Origin: Chryseobacterium paludis
GTDB lineage: Bacteria > Bacteroidota > Bacteroidia > Flavobacteriales > Weeksellaceae
Direction of reading: 5' to 3'
Assembly: GCF_025403485.1 (NCBI RefSeq)
Contig: NZ_CP099966.1
Location: forward strand, 62,001 to 126,000
DNA length: 64,000 bases
Below are positions 1-8,713 of the stretch, in pieces. The position numbers and the translations under genes are program-made. The notes under the pieces were generated by a model, which saw only the letters and a program-made list of their open reading frames with translations, was not told where the DNA came from and searched no databases. Each line of letters begins with the position of its first letter. Position 1 is the stretch's first letter.

Positions 1-549
1 GGAAGTCGTCCGTCGAAAAGAGGAAATGGAAATGAACTAAGGTTTGAAGATTTGAGGGCTATTCCTTTTGTGGGTTCATGGTCACAGTTGAAACAGAATG
101 TGCCTGGATTCTTTGGTTTTGGATTTGCGATGGAAGAAATGAAGAAGCAGGGAAGGTTTGAAGAAGTAAGAGATTTATATAAAGGTTCAGACTTCTTTAA
201 AACTTTAGTTTTAAACTCAATGATGAGTATGAACAAGTCTTATTTCCCACTCACATACTACATTAAGAACAATGCGAAATTTGGAGCATTCTGGAATGTG
301 CTGTTTGAAGAGTACAGTCTTTCAAAAGATATTATGCTTGAATTAACAGGATTTACCATGCTTCAGGAAGAAGACCCACTATCCAGAAAGTCGGTGAAGA
401 TTCGTGAGAAAATAGTATTACCATTGTTAAGCATCCAGCAATATGCTTTAATGAAAATTCAAAAAGGAGAAGGAAACAAAGAAGCTTATGAAAAGCTGGT
501 AACGAGATCTCTTTTTGGAAATATTAATGCGAGTAGAAATTCAGCGTAA
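1..549 (+). CDS. ppc: Phosphoenolpyruvate carboxylase, C-terminal part (cut by window start)
   Basis: The frame is open from base 1 and has no start inside the window. The first residues read GSRPSKRGNGNELRF, followed by LRAIPFVGSWSQ and PGFFGFG. These match the conserved C-terminal PEPC blocks: the GSRP-K-R glycine loop and the LRAIPW-type active-site segment. The enzyme carboxylates PEP with bicarbonate to oxaloacetate, an anaplerotic step. About 182 residues are present of a protein that is usually 850-950 residues long. The C-terminus ends NINASRNSA where many PEPCs end in RNTG; I believe this is a Bacteroidota variant. A SUKH-type gene starts 6 bases after the stop and is probably co-transcribed. 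Confidence 0.93.
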   Translation, partial: GSRPSKRGNGNELRFEDLRAIPFVGSWSQLKQNVPGFFGFGFAMEEMKKQGRFEEVRDLYKGSDFFKTLVLNSMMSMNKSYFPLTYYIKNNAKFGAFWNVLFEEYSLSKDIMLELTGFTMLQEEDPLSRKSVKIREKIVLPLLSIQQYALMKIQKGEGNKEAYEKLVTRSLFGNINASRNSA

Positions 550-555
550 GCCATA

Positions 556-1080
556 ATGAAAGAAATTTTAATTGCAATATCTTTCTTGTCTATAAAGCTG
601 GGTGATGCTCATGAGAGTGCTTCGAAGTTTCAGATTCAAAATCAATGGTTAGGATTTGAGCCAGCTAAAAATGAAGAAATAATTAGAGCAGAAAAAAGAT
701 TAAATGTGATTTTGCCAGAAGATTACAAAGACTTTTTGAAAACAACAAATGGTTTTTCTGCTCCTAATACTATTGAACCAACTTTTATGGAAGTACAGGC
801 AATTGATTTTTTTAAGAATGTCGACAGTGAGCTTGTTGAAATGTGGAAAGAGGGAGATGTTGAGACAGGTGATATACTGGAAAGAAGTATAATAGTCGCA
901 GGGAAGAATCAAGAACAGCAATTTCTGTTAATTCCTCCTAATAGTAAAAAAGGAAAGTGGAGATATTGGAAATTTGCAAATTGGTATCCTGGCGAACATG
1001 CATTTGAAAGTTTAGATGATTATTTTAAAGACGTTCTTGAATTTAGTGAAAAAGAATACAAAGAAAGCTCAAAACAATGA
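556..1080 (+). CDS. SUKH (SMI1/KNR4) family protein, orphan immunity-type
   Basis: The 174-residue protein carries the SUKH signature: WLGFEPAKNEEI followed by AEKRLN..LPEDYKDFLKTTNG at about residues 31-68, then a C-terminal beta-rich part. SUKH proteins usually neutralise polymorphic toxins, although some have housekeeping roles. No toxin, Rhs or T6SS/T9SS effector gene is nearby. The gene lies 6 bases after the ppc stop and ends in a hairpin shared with the opposing protease gene. The first 25 residues precede the domain, so a later start is possible, but ATG 556 is the first one that fits. Family assignment is firm; function is unknown. Confidence 0.8.
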   Translation: MKEILIAISFLSIKLGDAHESASKFQIQNQWLGFEPAKNEEIIRAEKRLNVILPEDYKDFLKTTNGFSAPNTIEPTFMEVQAIDFFKNVDSELVEMWKEGDVETGDILERSIIVAGKNQEQQFLLIPPNSKKGKWRYWKFANWYPGEHAFESLDDYFKDVLEFSEKEYKESSKQ

Positions 1081-1088
1081 CAAAAAAA

Positions 1089-1119
1089 TAAAGAGCCTAT
1101 CTAATTGATAGGTTCTTTA
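1089..1119. terminator. Bidirectional intrinsic terminator
   Basis: The stem TAAAGAGCCTATC (1089-1101) pairs with GATAGGTTCTTTA (1107-1119) around the loop TAATT, with one G-T wobble. A-runs and T-runs flank it on both sides. It lies between two convergent genes and can serve both the SUKH gene (+) and the subtilase (-). Confidence 0.8.
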
Positions 1120-2724
1120 TTATTCTTTTATAAATTTCTCATAATAAACCCTGTCTTTTGCCTGGATCTTCAGATAGTAAGTTCCCTGGGGAAAATGTTC
1201 AACTCGTAGCGATTTTTGTTGAGTATTCTTAATAACCAATCTTCCGAGATTATCATAAACTTCCAATGATAAAACCTCGCTTTCAGAAGCGACATTCAAA
1301 ATGCTCTTAACAGGATTAGGAAATACGGCAACCTTTTCTTTTTTTACCGTTTCAGAAGTACTTAACGTAGTATTATAAAAACTGCCAAAATTTAGAATTC
1401 CATATCCCATTTGGCTTGTATGATTAGGATATAATGATGCTGTTTGTCTTAATCTGTTTTTCATCAGATCTCTATTCATATTTGAAAAAGCCTGAATTAA
1501 GCAGGCGATTCCTCCTGCTGCGATGGGTGTTGCAATAGAAGTTCCAGTGGCAACAGTTGTGCCATTATCGAAAACAGTAGCAGCTGCGGATCCCCTGGTA
1601 CTGCCGTCTGGCTTTATTACACCTAAAGCATTAGGTCCGAAAGATGAGAATCCAGATGAATTACCACTGGAATCTACGGATCCGATTGTAAATACTTTGG
1701 CATTATCAGCTGGTGTTAGAATATAATGCCAAGGCTGTTGTCCTGAATTCCCGGCAGCGATTAAGACAAAAATACCTTTATTAGATGCAATTTCTGCAGC
1801 TCTCGCAATAAATGAAGTGTTTCCGTTCATATCCGCATATTCATAATTATATCGCGGATCATCAAATGTAGAATACCCTAAAGAAGTAGTGATAAGATCA
1901 ACTCCTTTTCTATCAGCTTCCTCTGCGGCTTCGATCCAGTATAGCTCTTCTTCAGGAATCTCTACCGTTGAATTTTCACTGCGATAAAGATAAAAATCTG
2001 CATCTGGAGCAGAGCCAACAAATGTATCCTGGATATAACCTCCTATAGCTCCTAAAACTATGGAGCCATGAACATTGAGTGTGGGATTATAAATGTCATT
2101 AGACTTCGTGACAAAATCGTAGCTTGCTTTAATCTTATTGTTTGTCCACAACCTTGCAAAGGCAGATCCTGTATTTACAGTAGGAAAACCAGTATCTATT
2201 ACGGCGATTGAAACACCTGTTCCCGTAAATCCAGCAAGATGAAGTGGTCTTAGATTAATCTGATCGATCTGTTCAGAGCCAGAACCATAATCAAAAGTGG
2301 TTAGATTTTTATTAGTATTATTAAAGTTTTCCCACTTATTACGATTCATATTCTTTGTTCCTGTTGAAGAATTTCTCGCAAAACTTTCCACGGATTGCAC
2401 AAAGGATTGTGACTGGAGTGTTGTTATTTGTGCTTGTGTAGCATTTACAGCAACCCCATTCAGCCACTTTGAATAATCTGTTACCGTAAAGCCTAGATTT
2501 TGGATATTCTGTATGTAAGATTGTTCAATGGGAGCATCCTGATCGTTTAATGAGATTCCCAATGCGATTCTTCTGTTTAACGACTTCTGGCTAAGCTCAG
2601 ACAGTGGATTAGCATAGAAAGCAGATTTATTTGGCTTGTCATTAAAAAACACAAAAACAAGCTGTGTTTGAGCAAATGTAAGTGAATAACATATTAAAAG
2701 ACAAATAAGTAGAATTTTTCTCAT
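1120..2724 (-). CDS. Secreted S8 subtilisin-like serine protease with T9SS type A sorting domain
   Basis: The 534-residue protein has a signal peptide at about 1-18 (ending in TFAQ) and an inhibitor-like propeptide to about 120. The S8 catalytic domain follows, with Asp177 in AVIDTG, His219 in NVHGS, the oxyanion Asn326 in AAGNSG and Ser396 in GTSIATP. All triad residues are present. The last 70 residues (VFPNPVKSIL..EVYDNLGRLV..GTYYLKI) form a type A Por secretion tail, so the protein should cross the outer membrane by the type IX system and be released or attached to the surface. The gene stands alone between a shared terminator and a divergent aminotransferase. The substrate cannot be told. 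Confidence 0.93.
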   Translation of the reverse strand: MRKILLICLLICYSLTFAQTQLVFVFFNDKPNKSAFYANPLSELSQKSLNRRIALGISLNDQDAPIEQSYIQNIQNLGFTVTDYSKWLNGVAVNATQAQITTLQSQSFVQSVESFARNSSTGTKNMNRNKWENFNNTNKNLTTFDYGSGSEQIDQINLRPLHLAGFTGTGVSIAVIDTGFPTVNTGSAFARLWTNNKIKASYDFVTKSNDIYNPTLNVHGSIVLGAIGGYIQDTFVGSAPDADFYLYRSENSTVEIPEEELYWIEAAEEADRKGVDLITTSLGYSTFDDPRYNYEYADMNGNTSFIARAAEIASNKGIFVLIAAGNSGQQPWHYILTPADNAKVFTIGSVDSSGNSSGFSSFGPNALGVIKPDGSTRGSAAATVFDNGTTVATGTSIATPIAAGGIACLIQAFSNMNRDLMKNRLRQTASLYPNHTSQMGYGILNFGSFYNTTLSTSETVKKEKVAVFPNPVKSILNVASESEVLSLEVYDNLGRLVIKNTQQKSLRVEHFPQGTYYLKIQAKDRVYYEKFIKE

Positions 2725-2810
2725 GAAGTTATTTTGTATAAAGATAAAACAAAATCAATAAAATTTTTGAATGGATTTTAAATTCCTTATTTTTACGGAA
2801 ATATTTATTT

Positions 2811-3935
2811 ATGAAAAAAATTCAGATGGTTGACTTGCAAAGTCAGTATTACAAAATAAAGAATGATGTAGATAATGCAGTATTAAATGTAATGGATTCA
2901 GCGGCTTTTATCAATGGCCCAGAAGTGAAGTCCTTCCAGAATGAATTGGAATCTTATTTAGAAGTAAAGCACGTTATCCCTTGTGCAAACGGAACCGATG
3001 CTTTGCAGATTGCTTTGATGGCCTTAGACCTTAAAGAAGGAGATGAGGTAATCACTGCCGATTTTACTTTTGCAGCTACGGTAGAAGTTATTCATTTATT
3101 GAAACTTAAATCTGTTTTAGTAGATGTAGATTACGATACATTCACGATTTCAACAGAAGAGATAAAGAAAGCAATTACACCAAGAACGAAAGCGATCATT
3201 CCAGTACATATATTTGGACAATGTGCTAATATGGAAGAAATTCTTAAGATCGCAGAAGAAAATAATTTATTTGTTATTGAAGATAATGCACAGGCAATCG
3301 GTTCGGATTATACATTCTCGGATGGGACTGTAAAGCAGGCAGGAACAATGTCTACTGTAGGAACCACTTCATTTTTTCCATCTAAAAATCTAGGTTGCTA
3401 TGGAGATGGTGGAGCTATTTTTACTAATAACGACGAATTGGCTCATCGTTTAAGAGGAATTGTTAATCATGGAATGTATGAAAGATACTATCATGATGAA
3501 GTAGGGGTAAACTCTCGTTTAGACAGTATTCAGGCTGCTATTCTGAGAAAAAAGCTTCCTAATCTTGATTCTTATAACGAAGCGAGAAGAAAGGCTGCTG
3601 ATTATTATGATGAGGCATTTGCTGGTAATCCAAATATATTAACCCCAAAAAGAGCAGAAAATACAACGCACGTATTTCATCAGTACACACTAAGAATCCT
3701 AAATGGAAAACGCAATGAGTTGCAGAAATTCTTAACAGAAAAGGAAATTCCTGCAATGATTTATTATCCTGTTGCATTAAGAAAGCAAAAGGCATATTTC
3801 CAGGAAAGTAATGATGCTGATTTCGTGAATACAGATAAGTTATTGGATCAGGTTATTTCTCTTCCAATGCATACAGAATTAGATGAAGAACAGTTGAAGT
3901 ATATTACCGATGCTGTGTTGGAATTTATGGGATAG
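2811..3935 (+). CDS. DegT/DnrJ/EryC1/StrS family PLP-dependent sugar aminotransferase
   Basis: The 374-residue fold type I aminotransferase has the motif CANGTDALQIAL for the PLP phosphate, VIEDNAQAIG with the Asp that holds the pyridine nitrogen, and FFPSKNLGCYGDGGA with Lys192 as the Schiff-base lysine. Members aminate 3- or 4-keto nucleotide sugars for O-antigen, capsule or protein glycans. The sequence resembles the WbpE/WlbC-type branch, but the exact keto-sugar is not deducible. A small membrane protein, galE and a cytidylyltransferase follow, so a role in surface glycan precursors is likely. A weak promoter-like pair (TTG at 2767, TATTTTTA at 2789) lies upstream. Confidence 0.9.
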   Translation: MKKIQMVDLQSQYYKIKNDVDNAVLNVMDSAAFINGPEVKSFQNELESYLEVKHVIPCANGTDALQIALMALDLKEGDEVITADFTFAATVEVIHLLKLKSVLVDVDYDTFTISTEEIKKAITPRTKAIIPVHIFGQCANMEEILKIAEENNLFVIEDNAQAIGSDYTFSDGTVKQAGTMSTVGTTSFFPSKNLGCYGDGGAIFTNNDELAHRLRGIVNHGMYERYYHDEVGVNSRLDSIQAAILRKKLPNLDSYNEARRKAADYYDEAFAGNPNILTPKRAENTTHVFHQYTLRILNGKRNELQKFLTEKEIPAMIYYPVALRKQKAYFQESNDADFVNTDKLLDQVISLPMHTELDEEQLKYITDAVLEFMG

Positions 3936-3937
3936 TA

Positions 3938-4399
3938 ATGAGAAAAAGATTATTTAAATATAAGTGGTTAAATGCTATTGTAATTGTATTCAATTTTTGT
4001 CTACTTTTAATATTTAGTTTTGCCACTTTTGATACTTATAATCTTTTTAAAAGCGAAGCTTATGCTGTTTCCAACGGAAAATATTTTGCACTGTTAATCT
4101 TAGCATTCGGCTCCTTATTTAGCTTTGTAAGCTTAATTCTGGTTTTGTTAAAATTATCGAAAAGTTTATTTTTTTTAAACTTATTTTACGGAATTCTTAT
4201 TGTAATTTTTTTAGTGGGTTTGGCTACTATGTTTTTACAAGAGTTTGCTATGACAGAAGAGGATATTCCCTTATTTGAGTATGTAATGTTGTCTGTATTT
4301 ATTTGTATTACAACATTGCTGGTTATACTGGTTAACAAGTACAGATATAAAGAGGTAAAATGTGATAACATTGAATTTATAGGGCAAAAAGAAGAATAA
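3938..4399 (+). CDS. Small four-helix membrane protein of unknown function
   Basis: The 153-residue protein starts 2 bases after the aminotransferase stop, so it is translationally close-coupled. Four hydrophobic segments lie at about residues 12-32, 45-67, 73-97 and 108-129, with positively charged N- and C-terminal tails (MRKRLFKYKW; NKYRYKEVK). I recognise no family. Its position between a sugar aminotransferase and galE suggests an envelope role, but that is inference only. Confidence 0.75.
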   Translation: MRKRLFKYKWLNAIVIVFNFCLLLIFSFATFDTYNLFKSEAYAVSNGKYFALLILAFGSLFSFVSLILVLLKLSKSLFFLNLFYGILIVIFLVGLATMFLQEFAMTEEDIPLFEYVMLSVFICITTLLVILVNKYRYKEVKCDNIEFIGQKEE

Positions 4400-4421
4400 A
4401 AATTCAAACATAAAAATATAA

Positions 4422-5450
4422 ATGGCAATACTGGTAACAGGAGGTCTTGGATATATAGGTTCCCATACAGTTGTGGAACTCCTTAATAATAACTTTGATG
4501 TTGTTATTGTAGATGATTTGTCCAATTCAGAAAGATTTATTTTAAACAATATAGAAGAGATTGCAGGAAAGAAGCCTGTATTCTATCCTTTTGATTTAAA
4601 GAGGAAGGAGCTTTTAACTCAGGTTTTTGATGCCCATCAGATCGATGGCTGTATTAATTTTGCAGCTTCTAAAGCGGTTGGAGAAAGCCAAATTATACCC
4701 GTAGACTATTACGAGAATAATTTATTTTCATTGATCAATATACTTCAGGAATTTAAGAAGAGAGAGATTTCAAATTTCATTTTTAGCTCTTCGTGCACTG
4801 TTTACGGTCAGGCTGATGTAATGCCGATTGATGAGGAAACACCATTGAAAATGCCAGAGAGTGTTTATGGTAAGACAAAACAAATGGGTGAAGAAATTCT
4901 TAAGGATTTTGCTAATGCCTATAAGAGAAAGGTGTCTTTGTTGAGGTATTTTAATCCCATTGGAGCGCATCCGTCAGCGAAATTAGGAGAGTTGCCAATT
5001 GGTGTTCCTAATAATCTGGTTCCATATGTAATGCAGACCGCAGCGGGAATTCGTGAAAAGCTAAATATTTGGGGTAATGATTATGAAACAGAAGATGGAA
5101 CTCCTATTCGTGATTATATTTATGTAGTAGATCTTGCTAAAGCACATGTAGCAGCTTTAAAAAAATTAATGGCAGATAAGGACAACAAAACTGTGATTGA
5201 TATTTATAATTTAGGGACTGGAAAAGGTTCATCCGTATTAGAAGTTGTTAAGGCTTTTGAGATCGCTAATGATGTAAAAGTAGCTTATCAGATTTGTGAC
5301 AGAAGAGAAGGGGATATTACGATAGCTTATGCTAAAGTTGATAAAGCTCAACGTGAATTGGGCTGGAAATCAGAAACAACCTTAGAAGAAGCATTAAAAA
5401 CAGTTTGGGAATGGCAGAAATATCTGGATTCCAGAAACTTTAATAGTTAA
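4422..5450 (+). CDS. galE: UDP-glucose 4-epimerase
   Basis: The 342-residue extended short-chain dehydrogenase has the NAD-binding glycine motif GGLGYIG (Gly7, Gly10, Gly13), the catalytic Tyr149-xxx-Lys153 in VYGKTK, the preceding FSSSCTVYG serine motif and RYFNPIGAHPSAKLGE, which is typical of GalE. It interconverts UDP-glucose and UDP-galactose, or the N-acetyl forms, in the cytoplasm for glycan synthesis and galactose use. It starts 22 bases after the small membrane protein and is probably in one transcript with it. Confidence 0.94.
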   Translation: MAILVTGGLGYIGSHTVVELLNNNFDVVIVDDLSNSERFILNNIEEIAGKKPVFYPFDLKRKELLTQVFDAHQIDGCINFAASKAVGESQIIPVDYYENNLFSLINILQEFKKREISNFIFSSSCTVYGQADVMPIDEETPLKMPESVYGKTKQMGEEILKDFANAYKRKVSLLRYFNPIGAHPSAKLGELPIGVPNNLVPYVMQTAAGIREKLNIWGNDYETEDGTPIRDYIYVVDLAKAHVAALKKLMADKDNKTVIDIYNLGTGKGSSVLEVVKAFEIANDVKVAYQICDRREGDITIAYAKVDKAQRELGWKSETTLEEALKTVWEWQKYLDSRNFNS

Positions 5451-5534
5451 ATTAATTACAAAATATTTTTCTGAGTGATAGATTTTTTATGATTAAAGGA
5501 CTTATTGCTTCAGTGAATTTTTAAATATATAAAT

Positions 5535-5975
5535 ATGAAAACAGAAAGAATAGGGATTACATTCTCTTCATTTGATTTACTTCATGCCGGTCATATAAAA
5601 ATGTTGGAAGAAGCAAAAACAGTTTGTGATTATCTAATTGTGGGCTTACAAATTGATCCTTCTCATGATCGTCCTAACAAGAACAAACCTACTCAGACGA
5701 TTGTAGAGAGATATATTCAGCTTAAAGCTGTAAATGCAGTTGATGAGATCATTCCTTACTACACGGAAGAAGATTTAGAAGATATTTTAAAATCATTCGT
5801 GATCGATGTAAGGATTATCGGAGATGATTATATGGACAGAGATTTCACGGGAAAAAAATACTGTGAACAAAAAGGAATTGAGATCTATTATAATAAGAGA
5901 GATCATAGATTTTCCTCCAGTGATTTAAGAAAGAGAATTTTTGAAGCCGAACAGAATAAAGTAGCTGTAAAATAA
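5535..5975 (+). CDS. Adenylyl/cytidylyltransferase family protein (TagD-like)
   Basis: The 146-residue nucleotidyltransferase has FDLLHAGHIKML with the HxGH signature at His17-His20, and ends with the RFSSSDLRKRI motif, equivalent to the ISSTxLR segment of glycerol-3-phosphate cytidylyltransferases. Relatives activate glycerol-3-phosphate or a sugar phosphate with CTP. Flavobacteria lack teichoic acid, so the acceptor is probably a lipid or glycan precursor. It lies 84 bases after galE and is followed by a strong terminator. The family is certain; the substrate is not. Confidence 0.85.
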   Translation: MKTERIGITFSSFDLLHAGHIKMLEEAKTVCDYLIVGLQIDPSHDRPNKNKPTQTIVERYIQLKAVNAVDEIIPYYTEEDLEDILKSFVIDVRIIGDDYMDRDFTGKKYCEQKGIEIYYNKRDHRFSSSDLRKRIFEAEQNKVAVK

Positions 5976-5980
5976 AAAAA

Positions 5981-6005
5981 AATCCCGAAAAATATTTTCG
6001 GGATT
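5981..6005. terminator. Intrinsic terminator between convergent genes
   Basis: AATCCCGAAAA (5981-5991) pairs perfectly with TTTTCGGGATT (5995-6005). An A-run lies on the left and a T-run on the right, so it works for the cytidylyltransferase (+) and the barrel gene (-). Confidence 0.9.
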
Positions 6006-6040
6006 TTTTTTATACTATTTTGTTTTTAAAACAAGTCGGT

Positions 6041-8545
6041 TTACATTGGGCCACCTTGATCGTCTCCGCCATTATCATTAGCGTTGATGTCCTTTTTCTT
6101 TTTAGGTTGTTCTACCTTCTCTCCCTGCTTAAATCTATAGGTTAATGATAGGGCAAACTGTCTTGGCTGCCATTGCATGTAAGAATCCCTTGTAAAATCA
6201 GTACCATAAGTAGTGGATCTCATCGCTCTTGTATTAAAGATATCCTGAATATTGAAACCAATGGTTCCGTTGCCGTTCCAAATTGTTTTAGAAGCTCCAA
6301 AGCTTATTGCATACATATCTTTTCTATCTTGGCTTTGTGTTTTCTGAGCTCCTCTGTAAAAACCTTGAAGCTGGAAATTAAATGTTTTATCTACTTTGAA
6401 AGTAGAAGTAAGTCTTGCTCTTGTAGAGAAACCACTTCCATCAAAAGACATTGGCTTGTCCATTGTTTTAGAATCAAAGTAAGTACCGGTTGTTTTATAT
6501 CCAAATAAATCGACATTACCCATGAACTTCAGCCATTTTGTAGCATCCCAGTTAAAATTCAAATCTAAACCGTAACGATCATCATTGCCAAGATTAATTG
6601 GTTTTGTATGGAAGGTAGTAATGTCATTGGTATCAACGGTTTTAAATACTAACATTTTAACATCATCACTAGAATGTCTGTAGTATAGAGTTGGGTTAAT
6701 TGTAAAATTCTTTTTTGAAATGCTATATCCAAATTCATATGAATCTACATACGAAGGATTTAGGTCAATATTTCCATCGAAAATATTTTGATTATCATTA
6801 TAGCTTGGATTCGGAATCATAAAAAATGAACGTGGGCGGTCAATTCTTCTTGAGTAGTTCACCAAAAATTGATTGTCCTTTGCAATCTCATAACTTAAGA
6901 ATACACTTGGAAAAAGGTTGTTGTAATTTTTAGTCGTTTTTTGAGCGCCACCAGCAAGATTTAAATAATCAATATCTACCTTAGAAATTTCATCTCTTAA
7001 TCCCAATTGATATCCCAGTTTTCCAATCTTGCTTTTAAATTGAAGGTAAAATGCATTAAACATCTCCTTATAAACAGCATTATAGGAGTAATCTTCAAGA
7101 TATGAAAACAGAGGATGTGTTGCTGTACTTTCCATAACCATATTATTATAGTTATTTCTGTTAACATCTATTCTATAACCCGCTTCTATTTTGGAGTTTT
7201 CTCCAATAGGCAACTCATAATCTGCTTTCCCTATAAAAGATTTGTTGAGTGTTTTTTGTGCCACTAAATCTTGTAATTGAAAGATTCCATTATTGGTGTC
7301 AGATATATCTGTATCATTGTTGGATCGGTTTCTCTGTAAGCTTGCTGATAAGGAAAGGTTTTGACCTTTGTCATCAAATTTATGATCTAATCCAAAATCT
7401 CCCTGAAAAGCAAGATTATTACCATTTGCAGTGTTTAATCTTTGTCTGAAACCCGTTGTATTATTACTAAAATAGTCATAATAAGTAACATTTCCATTGC
7501 TTTGGTTATCAAAAGTTCTTACTGTTCCAGAAGCATTTATAGAGGTCTTATCGTTGATGTCATACGTTACACCGGCAGAAGCATTATAATTATCATTCTT
7601 ACTTTTTGTGATGGATTCGTTATCAATTTGTTGTGTTGTACCACTATTGAAGAATGAATTATTTCGATTTGTATTTTTGGATTCACGATATCCACCACCG
7701 CCATTTAGAAACCAATTGAATTTTCCTTTTCTCCAACTTAAATTGGTATTAAGATTGGTTTGTGGAAGATATCCCAAAGTCCCAACTACGCTACCATTAA
7801 AACCGGTTTTCTTACTTTTCTTTAAAATAATATTTAAAATACCTGCTGTACCACTAGCTTCAAATTTAGAAGAAGGATTGGTGATTACTTCAATTCTATC
7901 AATCTGATCGGCCGGGATACTTTGTAATGCGTTAGCACCATCGTCGATACCTAACAATGCTGAAGGCTTCCCATTAATTAAAAATTTTACATTTGAACTC
8001 CCTCTCATAGAAACAGTACCATCAGTTTCTACAGATACGGAAGGAACATTAGATAGTACATCTTGAAGGTTTCCTCCTTTACTTACAATATCTTGAGAAG
8101 GGTCGTAAGTTCTTTTGTCTAATTCTACTTTATATGGTTTAGCCTGGACCGTAATGGTTACTCCCTGGATATCCTGAGTTTTCAGGTTGGTTGCACTTTT
8201 TTCTGGTTCAATAGCTAAAGCTCCGATGTTTCCTGCAGCTGTAATTTGTTTGTTGATTACATTTTTTTTGTAATCAATAGCTTCAACAGTGATATCGTAA
8301 TTCCCTGGAGTAAGATCAAGCTTATATTGGCCCTTCTCATCAGTAAGAGCGGCGTCACTGAATAATTTATTTTGTTTATTGCTAAATGTAACTGAAGCAT
8401 AAGGGACAGGTTGATTATTTTTGTTGACAATAGTTCCTGAAATACCTACCTTTTCCTGGCCAAAAGCGAATGCTGCTGCCGAAAGTACAAAAGTAAGCCC
8501 CAAGGTTTTTTTTGTGAAAATGTTAAAAATTTCCGTCTGATTCAT
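6041..8545 (-). CDS. TonB-dependent receptor-like outer membrane beta-barrel protein
   Basis: The 834-residue protein has a signal peptide at about 1-29 (LSAAAFAFGQ). A carboxypeptidase-regulatory-like beta sandwich follows (about 34-115, SGTIVNKNNQPVPYASV), then a plug-like segment (about 150-250; LQDVLSNVPSVSV..MRGSSNVKFLING) and a C-terminal barrel ending in QFALSLTYRFKQG. This is the architecture of the Bacteroidota OMP_b-brl_3 family. The last 25 residues are a charged Lys/Asp/Gly tail (KKKKDINANDNGGDDQGGPM). No SusD partner is next to it, so it is not a classic Sus pair; the ligand is unknown and it could have a non-TonB role. Confidence 0.88.
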   Translation of the reverse strand: MNQTEIFNIFTKKTLGLTFVLSAAAFAFGQEKVGISGTIVNKNNQPVPYASVTFSNKQNKLFSDAALTDEKGQYKLDLTPGNYDITVEAIDYKKNVINKQITAAGNIGALAIEPEKSATNLKTQDIQGVTITVQAKPYKVELDKRTYDPSQDIVSKGGNLQDVLSNVPSVSVETDGTVSMRGSSNVKFLINGKPSALLGIDDGANALQSIPADQIDRIEVITNPSSKFEASGTAGILNIILKKSKKTGFNGSVVGTLGYLPQTNLNTNLSWRKGKFNWFLNGGGGYRESKNTNRNNSFFNSGTTQQIDNESITKSKNDNYNASAGVTYDINDKTSINASGTVRTFDNQSNGNVTYYDYFSNNTTGFRQRLNTANGNNLAFQGDFGLDHKFDDKGQNLSLSASLQRNRSNNDTDISDTNNGIFQLQDLVAQKTLNKSFIGKADYELPIGENSKIEAGYRIDVNRNNYNNMVMESTATHPLFSYLEDYSYNAVYKEMFNAFYLQFKSKIGKLGYQLGLRDEISKVDIDYLNLAGGAQKTTKNYNNLFPSVFLSYEIAKDNQFLVNYSRRIDRPRSFFMIPNPSYNDNQNIFDGNIDLNPSYVDSYEFGYSISKKNFTINPTLYYRHSSDDVKMLVFKTVDTNDITTFHTKPINLGNDDRYGLDLNFNWDATKWLKFMGNVDLFGYKTTGTYFDSKTMDKPMSFDGSGFSTRARLTSTFKVDKTFNFQLQGFYRGAQKTQSQDRKDMYAISFGASKTIWNGNGTIGFNIQDIFNTRAMRSTTYGTDFTRDSYMQWQPRQFALSLTYRFKQGEKVEQPKKKKDINANDNGGDDQGGPM

Positions 8546-8713
8546 AAGGTATTTTTTGTGTAAAATCGTGAAAGGATAACTCCTAATATTGCGAAATTAT
8601 TAATGAATTAAATTTCAGAATATTACGATTGATTTATTATTTATAATGAATATGTCGATTTTAAGAGCTAAATGTTAATTGTGAGATTGTTAAAATAAAG
8701 TTAAACTTTGGTT

